Source of the DNA: Streptococcus infantarius subsp. infantarius ATCC BAA-102
Lineage (GTDB): Bacteria > Bacillota > Bacilli > Lactobacillales > Streptococcaceae
Length of the DNA stretch: 64,000 nucleotides
NCBI RefSeq assembly: GCF_000154985.1
Contig: NZ_DS572693.1
Span: 1-64,000 of the forward strand
Direction: 5' to 3'
The position numbers and the translations under genes are program-made. Below are positions 27,038 to 37,159 of this stretch, one piece after another (within the stretch, counting starts at the first letter, position 1; the number at the start of each line of letters is the position of its first letter). The notes under the pieces are model-generated. The model ran no database searches. It saw only the letters and a list, made by a program, of their open reading frames with translations, and was not told the DNA's origin.

Positions 27038-27066
27038 TTGACAAAATTTTCTGAATTTTGTATAAT
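27038..27066 (+). promoter_or_regulatory. Consensus promoter of acn-gltA-icd with CodY-like box in the spacer
   Basis: TTGACA (27038-27043), 17 nt, TATAAT (27061-27066), both hexamers perfect. AATTTTCTGAATTTT at 27045-27059 matches the CodY box at 13 of 15 and fills the spacer. TGTTAG/CTAACA forms an inverted repeat at 27003-27019. Confidence 0.7.
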
Positions 27067-27100
27067 TAAAAACAATATTATTATAATCGGGGGTCCGTAC

Positions 27101-29764
27101 ATGACAGAGTTCTTATCTAAATTTTCTTTCAAAGAGAATGACTATTCTTACCTAAATCTTGAAGAAGCCGTTTCTCATTATGGAGGAAATATCAAAAGAA
27201 TCCCTTACACTATTCGTATATTACTTGAAAGTTTACTCAGAAAGTATGATGGAGTAGATGTTACAAAAACTAACATTGAAAATTTAGCAACTTACAATCC
27301 TAAAAACATCCAAGGCGAAGTCCCATTCAAACCAAGTCGTGTTATCCTACAAGATTTCACTGGTGTACCAGTTGTTGTCGACCTTGCCTCAATGCGTGAT
27401 GCCCTTGTCTCAAACGGTGGTGATGCAGAACTTATTAATCCTGAAATTCCTGTTGATTTGGTTATTGACCACAGTGTTCAAGTCGATTTCTTTGGCTGCG
27501 ATACAGCTTTAGAAGATAACATTAATATGGAATTTAAACGTAACAATGAGCGTTACGAATTTTTGAAGTGGGCTGAAAAATCATTCGATAATTACCGTGC
27601 TGTTCCACCGGCAACAGGGATTATTCACCAAGTTAATATTGAGTATTTAAGTGATGTTGTCATTGAAAAAGATGGCACGCTTTACCCTGATTCAATGTTT
27701 GGTACTGATAGCCACACAACAATGATCAATGGTATTGGTGTGCTTGGTTGGGGTGTCGGAGGTATTGAAGCAGAAGCAGCTATGCTTGGTGAGGCTTCGT
27801 TTTTCCCAATTCCAGAAGTCATCGGTGTGCGTTTGACAGGTAAATTGCCTAAGATTGCGACTGCAACTGACTTGGCACTTAAAGTGACACAAGTCCTTCG
27901 TCAAGAAAAAGTTGTCGGCAAATTCGTTGAGTACTTTGGTGATGGTCTTTCAAATCTTAGCCTTGCAGAGCGTGCAACTATCGCTAATATGGCTCCTGAA
28001 TACGGTGCAACATGTGGTTATTTCCCAATCGATGATGAAACGCTTAACTACATGCGTTTGACAAACCGTGATGAAGACCACATTGCGTTGACAAAAGAAT
28101 ATGCTAAACGTAACAATCTTTTCTATGATCCAGTGCATCAAGCTGAGTACACTAAAGTTGTTGAGATTGATTTGTCTACCATCTCACCAAGTATCTCTGG
28201 ACCAAAACGTCCACAAGATTTGATTGATTTGACACAAGCCAAACAAACTTTCCAAGAAAGTTTGACACGCGAAGCAGGTGTTCAAGGATTTGGTTTGACA
28301 GCAGATGAGATTAATAAAACAGCGACTGTTCACTTTGAGGACAAAAATGTGGAAATCAAGACTGGACATGTGGCAATTGCAGCTATCACATCATGTACGA
28401 ATACTTCAAATCCTTACGTGCTCATGTCAGCTGGATTACTTGCCAAAAATGCTGTTGAACGTGGTTTACGCGTAGCTCCGACAGTCAAAACATCACTTGC
28501 CCCTGGTTCAAAAGTGGTGACAGGTTATCTTCGCAACTCTGGTTTGCAAACTTACCTAGATACACTTGGTTTTAACATTGTCGGTTACGGTTGTACAACA
28601 TGTATCGGTAACTCAGGTAGCCTTCGCCCAGAAGTCGCTGAAGCAATTACGAATACTGATTTGTTAGCGTCAGCTGTTTTATCAGGTAACCGTAACTTTG
28701 AAGGACGTGTTAATCCACTTGTCAAAGCTAATTTCCTTGCTAGCCCACCACTTGTTGTGGCGTATGCACTTGCTGGAAATACTAACATTGATTTGACAAC
28801 AGAACCGCTTGGTTTTGATCAAAATAATGAACCAGTCTACCTTAAAGACATTATGCCAACAAATGACGAAGTGGCAAAATATGTTGACCAATTTGTCACA
28901 CGTGAGTTGTTCGAACATGAGTATGAACATGTCTTTACAGATAGTGAAAAATGGAACCAAATTCCAACAGAAGAAAGTAAAATCTATCATTGGAATGAAG
29001 CGTCAACATACATCCAAAATCCACCATACTTTGATCACTTGGGTGATGATTTGGCTATCAAACCACTTAAGAACCTTAAACCATTGGCTAAATTTGGCGA
29101 TAGTGTTACAACTGATCATATTTCACCAGCAGGTAACATCGCTAAAAACAGTCCAGCTGCTAAATATTTGACAGAACATGGTGTTGATTACCTTGATTTC
29201 AACTCATATGGTAGCCGCCGTGGTAACCACGAAGTCATGATGCGCGGAACATTTGCCAACATTCGAATTCAAAACCAATTAGCCGACGGTAAAATTGGTG
29301 GTTATACAAAATACAATGGTGAATTAATGCCAATCTACGATGCAGCCATGCATTATAAAGAAGATAAGGTTGATACTTTGGTCATTGCTGGTAAAGACTA
29401 TGGTATGGGATCAAGTCGTGACTGGGCTGCCAAAGGGTCAAATCTTCTTGGAGTTAAAGCTGTTCTTGCTGAAAGCTTTGAACGTATTCACCGCTCAAAC
29501 CTTGTCATGATGGGGGTTTTACCATTGCAATTCTTAGAAGGTGATACAGCTGAAAGTCTTGGATTAACAGGTTACGAAACATACGATATTAACCTTTCAG
29601 AAAATCCTGGTATTCACGATATTGTTGATGTGATTGCACGTGATGAATCAGGTGAAAAACACTTTAAAGCCATGGTACGTTTTGATGCGGATGCTGACAT
29701 CCGTTACTACAAAAACGGCGGAATTCTACCAATGGTTGTTAGAAAGAAATTAGGGGGTGCTTAA
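27101..29764 (+). CDS. acn: Aconitate hydratase
   Basis: 887 residues from the ATG at 27101 (GGGGG 11 nt upstream); earlier in-frame codons lie on the promoter. AcnA type: [19 protein letters not shown] near 205, SCTNTSNP near 430 and [10 protein letters not shown] near 500 supply the three Fe-S cysteines; [15 protein letters not shown] near 765 is the swivelling-domain active-site block. It isomerises citrate to isocitrate. First gene of acn-gltA-icd, the partial cycle that many streptococci keep to make 2-oxoglutarate for glutamate. Confidence 0.98.
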   Translation: MTEFLSKFSFKENDYSYLNLEEAVSHYGGNIKRIPYTIRILLESLLRKYDGVDVTKTNIENLATYNPKNIQGEVPFKPSRVILQDFTGVPVVVDLASMRDALVSNGGDAELINPEIPVDLVIDHSVQVDFFGCDTALEDNINMEFKRNNERYEFLKWAEKSFDNYRAVPPATGIIHQVNIEYLSDVVIEKDGTLYPDSMFGTDSHTTMINGIGVLGWGVGGIEAEAAMLGEASFFPIPEVIGVRLTGKLPKIATATDLALKVTQVLRQEKVVGKFVEYFGDGLSNLSLAERATIANMAPEYGATCGYFPIDDETLNYMRLTNRDEDHIALTKEYAKRNNLFYDPVHQAEYTKVVEIDLSTISPSISGPKRPQDLIDLTQAKQTFQESLTREAGVQGFGLTADEINKTATVHFEDKNVEIKTGHVAIAAITSCTNTSNPYVLMSAGLLAKNAVERGLRVAPTVKTSLAPGSKVVTGYLRNSGLQTYLDTLGFNIVGYGCTTCIGNSGSLRPEVAEAITNTDLLASAVLSGNRNFEGRVNPLVKANFLASPPLVVAYALAGNTNIDLTTEPLGFDQNNEPVYLKDIMPTNDEVAKYVDQFVTRELFEHEYEHVFTDSEKWNQIPTEESKIYHWNEASTYIQNPPYFDHLGDDLAIKPLKNLKPLAKFGDSVTTDHISPAGNIAKNSPAAKYLTEHGVDYLDFNSYGSRRGNHEVMMRGTFANIRIQNQLADGKIGGYTKYNGELMPIYDAAMHYKEDKVDTLVIAGKDYGMGSSRDWAAKGSNLLGVKAVLAESFERIHRSNLVMMGVLPLQFLEGDTAESLGLTGYETYDINLSENPGIHDIVDVIARDESGEKHFKAMVRFDADADIRYYKNGGILPMVVRKKLGGA

Positions 29765-29767
29765 TAT

Positions 29768-30886
29768 ATGACAGGATCAAGTGGATTAAAAGATTTAATC
29801 GCCTGTAATACCCGTATTAGTTCGATTATTAATGATAATTTATCTTATGCAGGTTACAATATTTCAGAATTGATGGACAATGATGCTAGTTTCGAAGAAG
29901 TGATTTACCTTCTTTGGAACCTTCATTTGCCAAATAAAACAGAGCTTGATGATTTTGTAAAATTACTTCGTGATAACTATGAAATCAGTGACGCTGTTGT
30001 GCAATGTATTATGATTCAATCACGTAATCATTTGCATCCGATGAGTGTTCTTCGTTCAACAGTTAGCTTGCTAGGTGTTTACAACGTTAATGCAGAAGAT
30101 AACTCAGAAGAAGCAACTTACGAACAATCTATTCAATTAATGGCAAAAATGCCAACGATTATTGCAGCTTTTGCTCGTTTACGTGAAGGAAAAACACCAG
30201 TAGCACCACGCAAGGACTTGTGCTTTGCCGCCAATTTCCTTTATATGCTAAATGGTGAAGAACCAACAGAATTGCAAGTTAAAGCTTTAAATCGAGCTTT
30301 GGTTTTACATGCTGATCATGAATTAAATGCCTCAACATTTGCCGCTCGTGTCTGTGCGTCAACTTTGGCTGATATTTATTCTTGTGTAACAACGGCGATT
30401 GGTACCCTTAAAGGACCTCTTCACGGTGGCGCTAATGAACGTGTTTTCGACATGCTGACTGAAATCCGTGAAATGGGTGATACTAAAGCTTATCTAAAAG
30501 AAAAACTTGATTCACAAGAAAAAATCATGGGATTTGGCCACCGCGTTTATAAAACACAAGACCCACGTGAAAAATATCTTCGTGAAATGGCTCAAGCTTT
30601 AACAGAAGGAACTGAAAATGAAATTTGGTTTGACTTGTCTCGTGAAATTGAAGATTACATGAAACATACTAAAGGTTTGATTCCAAATGTCGATTTCTAT
30701 TCAGCGACAGTTTATCATGTGCTTGGTATTGATAGTTCAATCTTTACGTTGATTTTTGCCATGAGTCGTGTTGCTGGTTGGATTGCTCATATTCAAGAAC
30801 AACAAAAACATAATAAATTGATTCGTCCACGTTCTCGTTATAAAGGTGAACTTGGTTTGAAATATGTTCCACATGAAGATCGTTAA
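29768..30886 (+). CDS. gltA: Citrate synthase
   Basis: 372 residues, short Gram-positive type (CitZ-like). [15 protein letters not shown] near 180-194 and [13 protein letters not shown] near 257-269 carry the catalytic histidines; the Asp is in [14 protein letters not shown] near 305. It condenses acetyl-CoA with oxaloacetate. The ATG follows the acn stop by 3 nt, with AGGGGG in the acn tail as ribosome site, so translation is likely coupled. Confidence 0.97.
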   Translation: MTGSSGLKDLIACNTRISSIINDNLSYAGYNISELMDNDASFEEVIYLLWNLHLPNKTELDDFVKLLRDNYEISDAVVQCIMIQSRNHLHPMSVLRSTVSLLGVYNVNAEDNSEEATYEQSIQLMAKMPTIIAAFARLREGKTPVAPRKDLCFAANFLYMLNGEEPTELQVKALNRALVLHADHELNASTFAARVCASTLADIYSCVTTAIGTLKGPLHGGANERVFDMLTEIREMGDTKAYLKEKLDSQEKIMGFGHRVYKTQDPREKYLREMAQALTEGTENEIWFDLSREIEDYMKHTKGLIPNVDFYSATVYHVLGIDSSIFTLIFAMSRVAGWIAHIQEQQKHNKLIRPRSRYKGELGLKYVPHEDR

Positions 30887-30915
30887 AAAAGATTACGAAA
30901 GGAAAAAGGAAAATT

Positions 30916-32091
30916 ATGGCTGATAAAATCACTTTAGAAAATGGCCAATTGGTCGTTTCTAATCATCCAATTATCCCTTTTATTGAAGGGGATGGTGTTG
31001 GACGTGACATTTGGAAAAATGCGCGTGCTGTCTTTGATGCTGCTGTTGAAAAAGCTTATCAAGGTCAAAAGAAAGTTGAATGGCATGAACTTTTAGCTGG
31101 TAAAAAAGCGCATGAAGCAACTGGGAAATGGTTACCAGAAGAAACGCTTGATACGATTAAAAAAGATTTGATTGCTATTAAAGGTCCTCTAGAAACACCA
31201 GTTGGGGGCGGGATTCGTTCACTAAATGTAACGCTTCGCCAAGAATTGGATTTGTATGCTTGTGTTCGTCCAGTTCGTTATTTTAAAGGAATTGAAAGTC
31301 CACTTAAAGAACCAGAAAAAACAAGTATTACTATTTTCCGTGAAAATACTGAAGATATTTACGCTGGTATTGAATGGGAAGCTGGCACACCTGAAGTGAA
31401 AAAAGTCATCGAATTCTTGCAAAATGACATGTCTGTCAGCAAGATTCGTTTTCCTGAAACAAGTAGCATTGGTATCAAACCTATCTCAAAAGAAGGTAGT
31501 GAACGTTTGATTCGTTCTGCAATTGAATACGCTCTTGCTAATCACCTAACAAACGTCACAATTGTTCACAAAGGAAATATTCAAAAATTTACCGAAGGCG
31601 GCTTCCGCAAATGGGGTTACGAACTTGCAGAACGTGAATACGCTGATGAATTAGCAAGTGGGAAATTGGTTATGAATGACATCATTGCCGATAACTTCTT
31701 GCAACAAATTTTGCTTAACCCTGAAAAGTTTGATGTTGTGGCTTTGACAAACCTTAATGGTGACTACGCAAGTGATGCCCTTGCTGCTCAAGTTGGTGGA
31801 ATCGGTATTTCACCAGGTGCTAATATCAACTACGTAACTGGACATGCAATCTTTGAAGCAACTCACGGAACAGCTCCTGATATTGCTGGAAAAGACATTG
31901 CTAATCCATGTTCTGTTCTTTTATCTGGTTGTATGTTGTTTGATTATATCGGATGGACAGAAGTTGCCAGCTTGATTTCTCAAGCAATTGAAAAAACATT
32001 TGCCAAAGGTCAATTTACAGCAGATTTGGCGCAAGGAAAAGCCGCTTGCTCAACAAGTGAATTTGCAGCTAAACTTATTGAAAATATGTAA
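30916..32091 (+). CDS. icd: Isocitrate dehydrogenase (NADP+)
   Basis: 391 residues, homodimeric bacterial type. [13 protein letters not shown] near 102 is the isocitrate loop with the Ser that is phosphorylated in enterics; [19 protein letters not shown] near 280 and [17 protein letters not shown] near 315 are the metal and cofactor blocks. Oxidatively decarboxylates isocitrate to 2-oxoglutarate. AAGGAAAAAGGAAAA precedes the ATG. A strong terminator ends the operon. Confidence 0.97.
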   Translation: MADKITLENGQLVVSNHPIIPFIEGDGVGRDIWKNARAVFDAAVEKAYQGQKKVEWHELLAGKKAHEATGKWLPEETLDTIKKDLIAIKGPLETPVGGGIRSLNVTLRQELDLYACVRPVRYFKGIESPLKEPEKTSITIFRENTEDIYAGIEWEAGTPEVKKVIEFLQNDMSVSKIRFPETSSIGIKPISKEGSERLIRSAIEYALANHLTNVTIVHKGNIQKFTEGGFRKWGYELAEREYADELASGKLVMNDIIADNFLQQILLNPEKFDVVALTNLNGDYASDALAAQVGGIGISPGANINYVTGHAIFEATHGTAPDIAGKDIANPCSVLLSGCMLFDYIGWTEVASLISQAIEKTFAKGQFTADLAQGKAACSTSEFAAKLIENM

Positions 32092-32098
32092 AAGCTCG

Positions 32099-32127
32099 CC
32101 TAGAACAAGTCTTGTTCTAGGTTTTTT
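32099..32127 (+). terminator. Intrinsic terminator after icd
   Basis: CCTAGAACAAG-T-CTTGTTCTAGG then T6. Confidence 0.92.
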
Positions 32128-32168
32128 GTTATAATGAGAATAGTTTGAAATTTAGAGGTTGACATTTT

Positions 32169-32969
32169 ATGGGCTATTCTATAACGGATATTATTTTTCT
32201 ATTTTTTATTTATTCATTTATCGGTTGGCTATGGGAAACCATTTATTGCTCCATTCGTGATAAAAAGTTTGCTTATCGTGGTTTCTTAGCTGGGCCTTAT
32301 TGTCCAGTTTATGGCTTTGCGGTGGCGACGGTTTTAATCGGCACAAAACCATTTCAAAACAATCTACTAGGACTTTTTATCAGTGGCATGCTCATTGCGA
32401 CGATTTTTGAATTTCTGGCTGGCTGGTTTTTGGAGAACTTCTTTCATATGAAACTTTGGGATTACAGCGATTTATTTGGTAATGTTAAAGGTTGGATTGC
32501 TCCTGAAATTTCACTTTTTTGGGGAGTTAGTATTTTGATACTTGTTAAATTTGTCCAGCCGACGGTCATGGCTGTTATCAATCGTTTGAACGGCTGGTTT
32601 GCCCTAGTGATTGTTTCTATCATGACAGCGGATTTAATTTGGACAGTTATGGATACTGTGAAATTTCAACAAGCAGCAGCAACGGTTGAAAAATATGTTC
32701 GCTCTGAACAGGAAAGATTGCTTCGATCTGTTAAAACAGAATTTGACGACTGGACTAAACAAAGAGAAGCTTTCAGCAAACGTTTGGAGAAATTTAGACT
32801 TCAGCTAAATGAGAATTTAAAAGTTAAGGGTGTTCAGCCATTTCGTTTTAACCAACGTCGTATGTTGCGGAACTATAAAAATCTTAGCTTGACAACGGCA
32901 CCATTCTTTAATGAAATTCGTAAACAAACAGCAGCCCTAAAAAAGAAAAAAGCTGAAAAGAAAGATTAA
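32169..32969 (+). CDS. CmpB-type membrane protein (putative ABC transporter permease family)
   Basis: 266 residues. Four to five hydrophobic segments within 1-165 with the family start FFIYSFIGWLWETIYCSI and the block RGFLAGPYCPVYGFA; then a highly charged, probably coiled-coil C-terminal third (about 175-266, rich in K/R/E). The family is annotated as putative ABC-transporter type IV but its substrate is unknown. Extended -10 TGTTATAAT at 32127-32135 and AGAGG ahead of the ATG give it its own promoter between icd and ptsH. Confidence 0.82.
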   Translation: MGYSITDIIFLFFIYSFIGWLWETIYCSIRDKKFAYRGFLAGPYCPVYGFAVATVLIGTKPFQNNLLGLFISGMLIATIFEFLAGWFLENFFHMKLWDYSDLFGNVKGWIAPEISLFWGVSILILVKFVQPTVMAVINRLNGWFALVIVSIMTADLIWTVMDTVKFQQAAATVEKYVRSEQERLLRSVKTEFDDWTKQREAFSKRLEKFRLQLNENLKVKGVQPFRFNQRRMLRNYKNLSLTTAPFFNEIRKQTAALKKKKAEKKD

Positions 32970-32971
32970 TC

Positions 32972-33011
32972 AATAAATAGAAGCGAGTTCAACTTGTTTC
33001 TATTTATTTTT
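32972..33011 (+). terminator. Intrinsic terminator after the CmpB-type gene
   Basis: AATAAATAGAA and TTCTATTTATT pair perfectly, followed by TTT. Confidence 0.82.
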
Positions 33012-33096
33012 GAAAAAAACAGGTAATTTTACAGCCTGAAAGTGCCGTTTTTCCTTAATTTTTCAAAAAAGAAGGAGCATACAAGGTGTGTAACTA

Positions 33097-33125
33097 TTGA
33101 AATAAAAAAGGGTTTATGCTATAAT
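33097..33125 (+). promoter_or_regulatory. ptsHI promoter
   Basis: TTGAAA (33097-33102), 17 nt, TATAAT (33120-33125) with TG at 33117-33118. A 60-nt leader with AAAGGAG follows. Confidence 0.75.
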
Positions 33126-33188
33126 CATAACTTGTAAGGGTTATCATAAGATGATCCGAAAAAACACAAATAAAAGGAGAACCATAAT

Positions 33189-33452
33189 ATGGCTTCAAAA
33201 GATTTTCACATTATTGCGGAAACAGGTATTCACGCACGTCCAGCTACTTTGCTTGTTCAAACAGCTAGCAAATTCGCTTCAGACATCACTCTTGACTACA
33301 AAGGTAAAGCAGTAAACCTTAAATCAATCATGGGTGTTATGAGTCTTGGTGTTGGTCAAGGTGCTGACGTAACTATCTCTGCTGAAGGTGCTGATGCTGA
33401 TGACGCACTTGCAGCAATCGAAGAAACAATGACAAAAGAAGGATTGGCTTAA
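33189..33452 (+). CDS. ptsH: Phosphocarrier protein HPr
   Basis: 87 residues. [11 protein letters not shown] carries the phospho-accepting His15, and [11 protein letters not shown] the regulatory Ser46 phosphorylated by HPr kinase. HPr passes phosphate from enzyme I to sugar-specific EII complexes, and its Ser46-P form activates CcpA. Starts after AAAGGAG; ptsI begins 4 nt after the stop. Codon use is strongly biased as expected for an abundant protein. Confidence 0.98.
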   Translation: MASKDFHIIAETGIHARPATLLVQTASKFASDITLDYKGKAVNLKSIMGVMSLGVGQGADVTISAEGADADDALAAIEETMTKEGLA

Positions 33453-33456
33453 GAAA

Positions 33457-35190
33457 ATGACAGAAATGCTTAAAGGAATTGCCGCATCTGATGGTGTTGC
33501 TGTTGCTAAAGCGTATCTACTCGTTCAACCTGATTTGTCATTTGAAACTGTTACAGTTGAAGATACAAGTGCAGAGGAAGCTCGCCTAGATGCCGCATTG
33601 AAAGCATCACAAGACGAGCTTTCTATTATACGTGAAAAAGCAGTAGAGACACTTGGCGAAGAAGCAGCTGCCGTATTTGACGCACATTTAATGGTTCTTG
33701 CTGACCCAGAAATGATCAGCCAAATTAAAGAAACTATTCGTGCAAAACAAACTAACGCAGAAGCAGGACTTAAAGAAGTGACTGATATGTTCATCACTAT
33801 CTTTGAAGGAATGGATGATAACCCATACATGCAAGAACGTGCCGCAGATATCCGCGACGTTGCTAAACGTGTATTGGCTCACCTTCTTGGTGCTAAACTT
33901 CCAAACCCTGCTACAATTGATGAAGAATCAATCGTTATTGCACACGATTTGACACCTTCTGATACTGCCCAATTGAACAAACAATTTGTTAAAGCCTTTG
34001 TTACAAACATTGGTGGACGTACAAGTCACTCAGCTATCATGGCTCGTACACTTGAAATTGCCGCTGTTCTTGGAACAAACGATATCACTAGCCGTGTTAA
34101 AGATGGCGATATCATTGCTGTAAACGGTATCACTGGTGAAGTGATCATCAACCCAACAGATGAACAAGTTGCTGAATTTAAAGCTGCTGGTGAAACATAT
34201 GCTAAACAAAAAGCTGAATGGGCTCTTCTTAAAGATGCTAAAACAGTAACAGCAGATGGTAAACACTTCGAATTGGCAGCTAACATTGGTACACCTAAAG
34301 ACGTTGAAGGTGTTAATGCTAATGGTGCAGAAGCAGTTGGTCTTTACCGTACAGAATTCTTGTACATGGATTCACAAGACTTCCCAACTGAAGATGAACA
34401 ATATGAAGCATACAAGGCTGTTCTTGAAGGCATGAATGGTAAACCAGTTGTGGTTCGTACAATGGATATCGGTGGGGATAAAGAACTTCCTTACTTCGAC
34501 CTTCCAAAAGAAATGAACCCATTCCTTGGATTCCGTGCACTTCGTATTTCTATCTCAGAAACAGGAAATGCAATGTTCCGTACACAAATCCGTGCACTTC
34601 TTCGTGCATCTGTACACGGACAACTTCGTATCATGTTCCCAATGGTTGCTCTTCTTAAAGAATTCCGTGCTGCTAAAGCAATCTTTGATGAAGAAAAAGC
34701 AAACCTTAAAGCTGAAGGTGTTGCCGTTTCAGATGATATCCAAGTTGGTATCATGATTGAAATCCCAGCTGCAGCTATGCTTGCTGACCAATTTGCGAAA
34801 GAAGTTGACTTCTTCTCAATCGGAACAAACGACCTTATCCAATACACAATGGCTGCTGACCGTATGAACGAACAAGTTTCATACCTTTACCAACCATACA
34901 ACCCATCAATCCTTCGTTTGATTAACAACGTTATCAAAGCAGCTCACGCTGAAGGTAAATGGGCTGGTATGTGTGGTGAAATGGCCGGTGACCAAAAAGC
35001 TGTTCCACTTCTTGTCGGAATGGGGCTTGACGAGTTCTCCATGTCAGCTACGTCAATTCTTCGTACACGTAGCTTGATGAAGAAACTTGACACTGCTAAA
35101 ATGCAAGAATACGCTAACCGCGCTCTTACAGAATGCTCAACAATGGAAGAAGTTCTTGAACTTAGCAAAGAATATGTTAATGTTGACTAA
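33457..35190 (+). CDS. ptsI: PTS enzyme I (PEP-protein phosphotransferase)
   Basis: 577 residues. The active His is in [14 protein letters not shown] near 187-190; the PEP-binding barrel has [10 protein letters not shown] near 292, [12 protein letters not shown] near 430 and [19 protein letters not shown] near 450; MCGEMAGD near 505 includes the catalytic Cys. It transfers phosphate from PEP to HPr, the entry step of all PTS uptake. Operon with ptsH; terminator follows. Confidence 0.98.
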   Translation: MTEMLKGIAASDGVAVAKAYLLVQPDLSFETVTVEDTSAEEARLDAALKASQDELSIIREKAVETLGEEAAAVFDAHLMVLADPEMISQIKETIRAKQTNAEAGLKEVTDMFITIFEGMDDNPYMQERAADIRDVAKRVLAHLLGAKLPNPATIDEESIVIAHDLTPSDTAQLNKQFVKAFVTNIGGRTSHSAIMARTLEIAAVLGTNDITSRVKDGDIIAVNGITGEVIINPTDEQVAEFKAAGETYAKQKAEWALLKDAKTVTADGKHFELAANIGTPKDVEGVNANGAEAVGLYRTEFLYMDSQDFPTEDEQYEAYKAVLEGMNGKPVVVRTMDIGGDKELPYFDLPKEMNPFLGFRALRISISETGNAMFRTQIRALLRASVHGQLRIMFPMVALLKEFRAAKAIFDEEKANLKAEGVAVSDDIQVGIMIEIPAAAMLADQFAKEVDFFSIGTNDLIQYTMAADRMNEQVSYLYQPYNPSILRLINNVIKAAHAEGKWAGMCGEMAGDQKAVPLLVGMGLDEFSMSATSILRTRSLMKKLDTAKMQEYANRALTECSTMEEVLELSKEYVNVD

Positions 35191-35203
35191 TTAACATGAG
35201 AAG

Positions 35204-35233
35204 GCTTTTAACGTAATGTTAAAAGCTTTTTTT
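35204..35233 (+). terminator. Intrinsic terminator after ptsI
   Basis: GCTTTTAAC-GTAAT-GTTAAAAGC then T7. Confidence 0.93.
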
Positions 35234-35430
35234 GTATGTTAAAAATACAGGAAGTCTTAATTGAATCCATTTGAAATGTTACTATTTTTTCTAATGAAAA
35301 AATATACAATTATCGAATAAAATAAAAAAGTTATTCAATTGAAAAAATTCACTAAATTCTGATATTAGAAGCACATAGAGGTATTACAATGGAATTATAA
35401 AATTATTTATAAGTTTTATAATTATAACTA
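35234..35430. other. AT-rich intergenic stretch without recognisable gene
   Basis: About 200 bases of very AT-rich sequence between the ptsI terminator and the gapN promoter region. I see no open frame with a ribosome site, no clear hairpin and no repeat. Confidence 0.5.
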
Positions 35431-35455
35431 TTTGACACCGCAAAGTTTTTGTCTA

Positions 35456-35513
35456 AATTTTCAGAATTTTTTCGTGTTAAAATATTAGAAAAAGACTAAA
35501 AAAGTGATAAAAT
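35456..35513 (+). promoter_or_regulatory. gapN promoter region with CodY-like box
   Basis: AATTTTCAGAATTTT (35456-35470) matches the CodY box at 13 of 15. Extended -10 candidates TGTTAAAAT (35475-35483) and TGATAAAAT (35505-35513, with TTAGAA 17 nt upstream) follow. Confidence 0.5.
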
Positions 35514-35543
35514 GGAGTTATAACATTTAAAAGGAGATATCGC

Positions 35544-36974
35544 TTGACTAAACAATATAAAAATTACGTCAACGGTGAGTGGAAACTTTCTAAAGAAGAA
35601 ATCAAAATTTACGCTCCCGCAACTGGTGAAGAACTTGGTTCTGTTCCTGCAATGAGCCAAGAAGAAGTTGACTATGTTTATGCATCAGCTAAAGCTGCTC
35701 AAAAAGCATGGCGTGCACTTTCATATGTAGAACGTGCTGAATACCTTCACAAAGTAGCTGATATTTTGATGCGTGATGCTGAAAAAATCGGTGCTGTTCT
35801 TTCTAAAGAAATCGCTAAAGGTTACAAATCAGCTGTCGGTGAAGTTATTCGTACTGCTGAAATCATTAACTATGCTGCTGAAGAAGGCGTTCGTCTTGAA
35901 GGTGAAGTTCTTGAAGGTGGTAGTTTTGATCCAGCAAGCAAGAAAAAAATCGCTATCGTTCGTCGCGAACCAGTAGGTTTGGTGCTTGCTATTTCGCCAT
36001 TTAACTACCCAATCAACCTTGCAGGTTCTAAGATCGCTCCTGCCCTTATTTCAGGGAATGTTGTTGCCCTTAAACCACCTACGCAAGGTTCTATCTCAGG
36101 TCTTCTTTTGGCTGAAGCATTTGCTGAAGCTGGACTACCTGCAGGTGTCTTCAATACAATCACAGGACGTGGTTCAGTTATTGGTGACTACATTGTAGAA
36201 CATGAAGCTGTTAACTACATCAACTTTACAGGCTCTACACCAGTTGGTGAACACATTGGTCACTTGGCTGGTATGCGTCCAATCATGCTTGAACTTGGTG
36301 GTAAAGACTCAGCTATCATCCTTGAAGATGCTGATATTGACTTGGCTGCTAAAAACATCGTTGCTGGTGCTTATGGATACTCAGGACAACGTTGTACAGC
36401 TGTAAAACGTGTTCTTGTTATGGATAGCATTGCTGACAAATTAGTTGAAAAAGTTTCTGCACTTGTTAACAACTTGACTGTTGGTATGCCAGAAGATAAC
36501 GCTGATATCACTCCACTTATTGATACAAAAGCAGCTGATTACGTTGAAGGTCTTATCAAAGATGCTCAAGAAAAAGGTGCTAAAGAAGTTATCTCATTCA
36601 AACGTGAAGGTAACCTTATCAGCCCAGTATTGTTTGATAATGTAACAACTGACATGCGCTTGGCTTGGGAAGAACCATTTGGTCCAGTCCTTCCATTTAT
36701 CCGTGTAAACTCAGTTGAAGAAGCTATCGAAATCTCAAATAAATCTGAATACGGTCTTCAAGCTTCTGTATTTACAAACAACTTCCCATTGGCATTCAAG
36801 ATTGCTGAACAACTTGAAGTGGGTTCTGTTCACATTAACAACAAAACACAACGTGGTACAGATAACTTCCCATTCCTTGGTGCTAAAAAATCTGGTGCTG
36901 GAACACAAGGTGTGAAATATTCAATTGAAGCTATGACAACTGTCAAATCTACCGTATTTGATATTGCCGAATAA
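35544..36974 (+). CDS. gapN: Non-phosphorylating glyceraldehyde-3-phosphate dehydrogenase (NADP+)
   Basis: 476 residues from a TTG start with AAAAGGAG 9 nt upstream; this start gives MTKQYKNYVNGEWKL, the same N-terminus as known streptococcal GapN. Aldehyde dehydrogenase fold: MLELGGKDSA near 250 holds the catalytic Glu and GYSGQRCTAVKRV near 280 the nucleophilic Cys. Oxidises glyceraldehyde-3-phosphate to 3-phosphoglycerate with NADPH formation and no ATP, an important NADPH source in streptococci that lack the oxidative pentose route. Single-gene unit. Confidence 0.97.
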   Translation: MTKQYKNYVNGEWKLSKEEIKIYAPATGEELGSVPAMSQEEVDYVYASAKAAQKAWRALSYVERAEYLHKVADILMRDAEKIGAVLSKEIAKGYKSAVGEVIRTAEIINYAAEEGVRLEGEVLEGGSFDPASKKKIAIVRREPVGLVLAISPFNYPINLAGSKIAPALISGNVVALKPPTQGSISGLLLAEAFAEAGLPAGVFNTITGRGSVIGDYIVEHEAVNYINFTGSTPVGEHIGHLAGMRPIMLELGGKDSAIILEDADIDLAAKNIVAGAYGYSGQRCTAVKRVLVMDSIADKLVEKVSALVNNLTVGMPEDNADITPLIDTKAADYVEGLIKDAQEKGAKEVISFKREGNLISPVLFDNVTTDMRLAWEEPFGPVLPFIRVNSVEEAIEISNKSEYGLQASVFTNNFPLAFKIAEQLEVGSVHINNKTQRGTDNFPFLGAKKSGAGTQGVKYSIEAMTTVKSTVFDIAE

Positions 36975-36980
36975 TAGATA

Positions 36981-37009
36981 AAAGGTTAGAACATTGTTCT
37001 AGCCTTTTT
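36981..37009 (+). terminator. Intrinsic terminator after gapN
   Basis: AAAGGTTAGAAC-ATT-GTTCTAGCCTTT then T-rich. Confidence 0.9.
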
Positions 37010-37100
37010 GTTTTTTTCAGAAATAGAAGTAAGGAAAGTTGTTTTTTTTTGTATAATTTTTAGAAATTATTTCTTTTTTCTAATATTTTAACACTTTTAA

Positions 37101-37130
37101 TTGTGAAAACGCATACTTTTTTGGTAGAAT
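37101..37130 (+). promoter_or_regulatory. pckA promoter with cre site
   Basis: TTGTGA (37101-37106) and extended -10 TGGTAGAAT (37122-37130). TGAAAACGCATACT (37104-37117) resembles a CcpA cre (TGWAANCGNTNWCA) with two mismatches and overlaps the -35, a position for catabolite repression. Confidence 0.6.
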
Positions 37131-37159
37131 GAAATTAACCATACAATAGGAGGTAGAAA

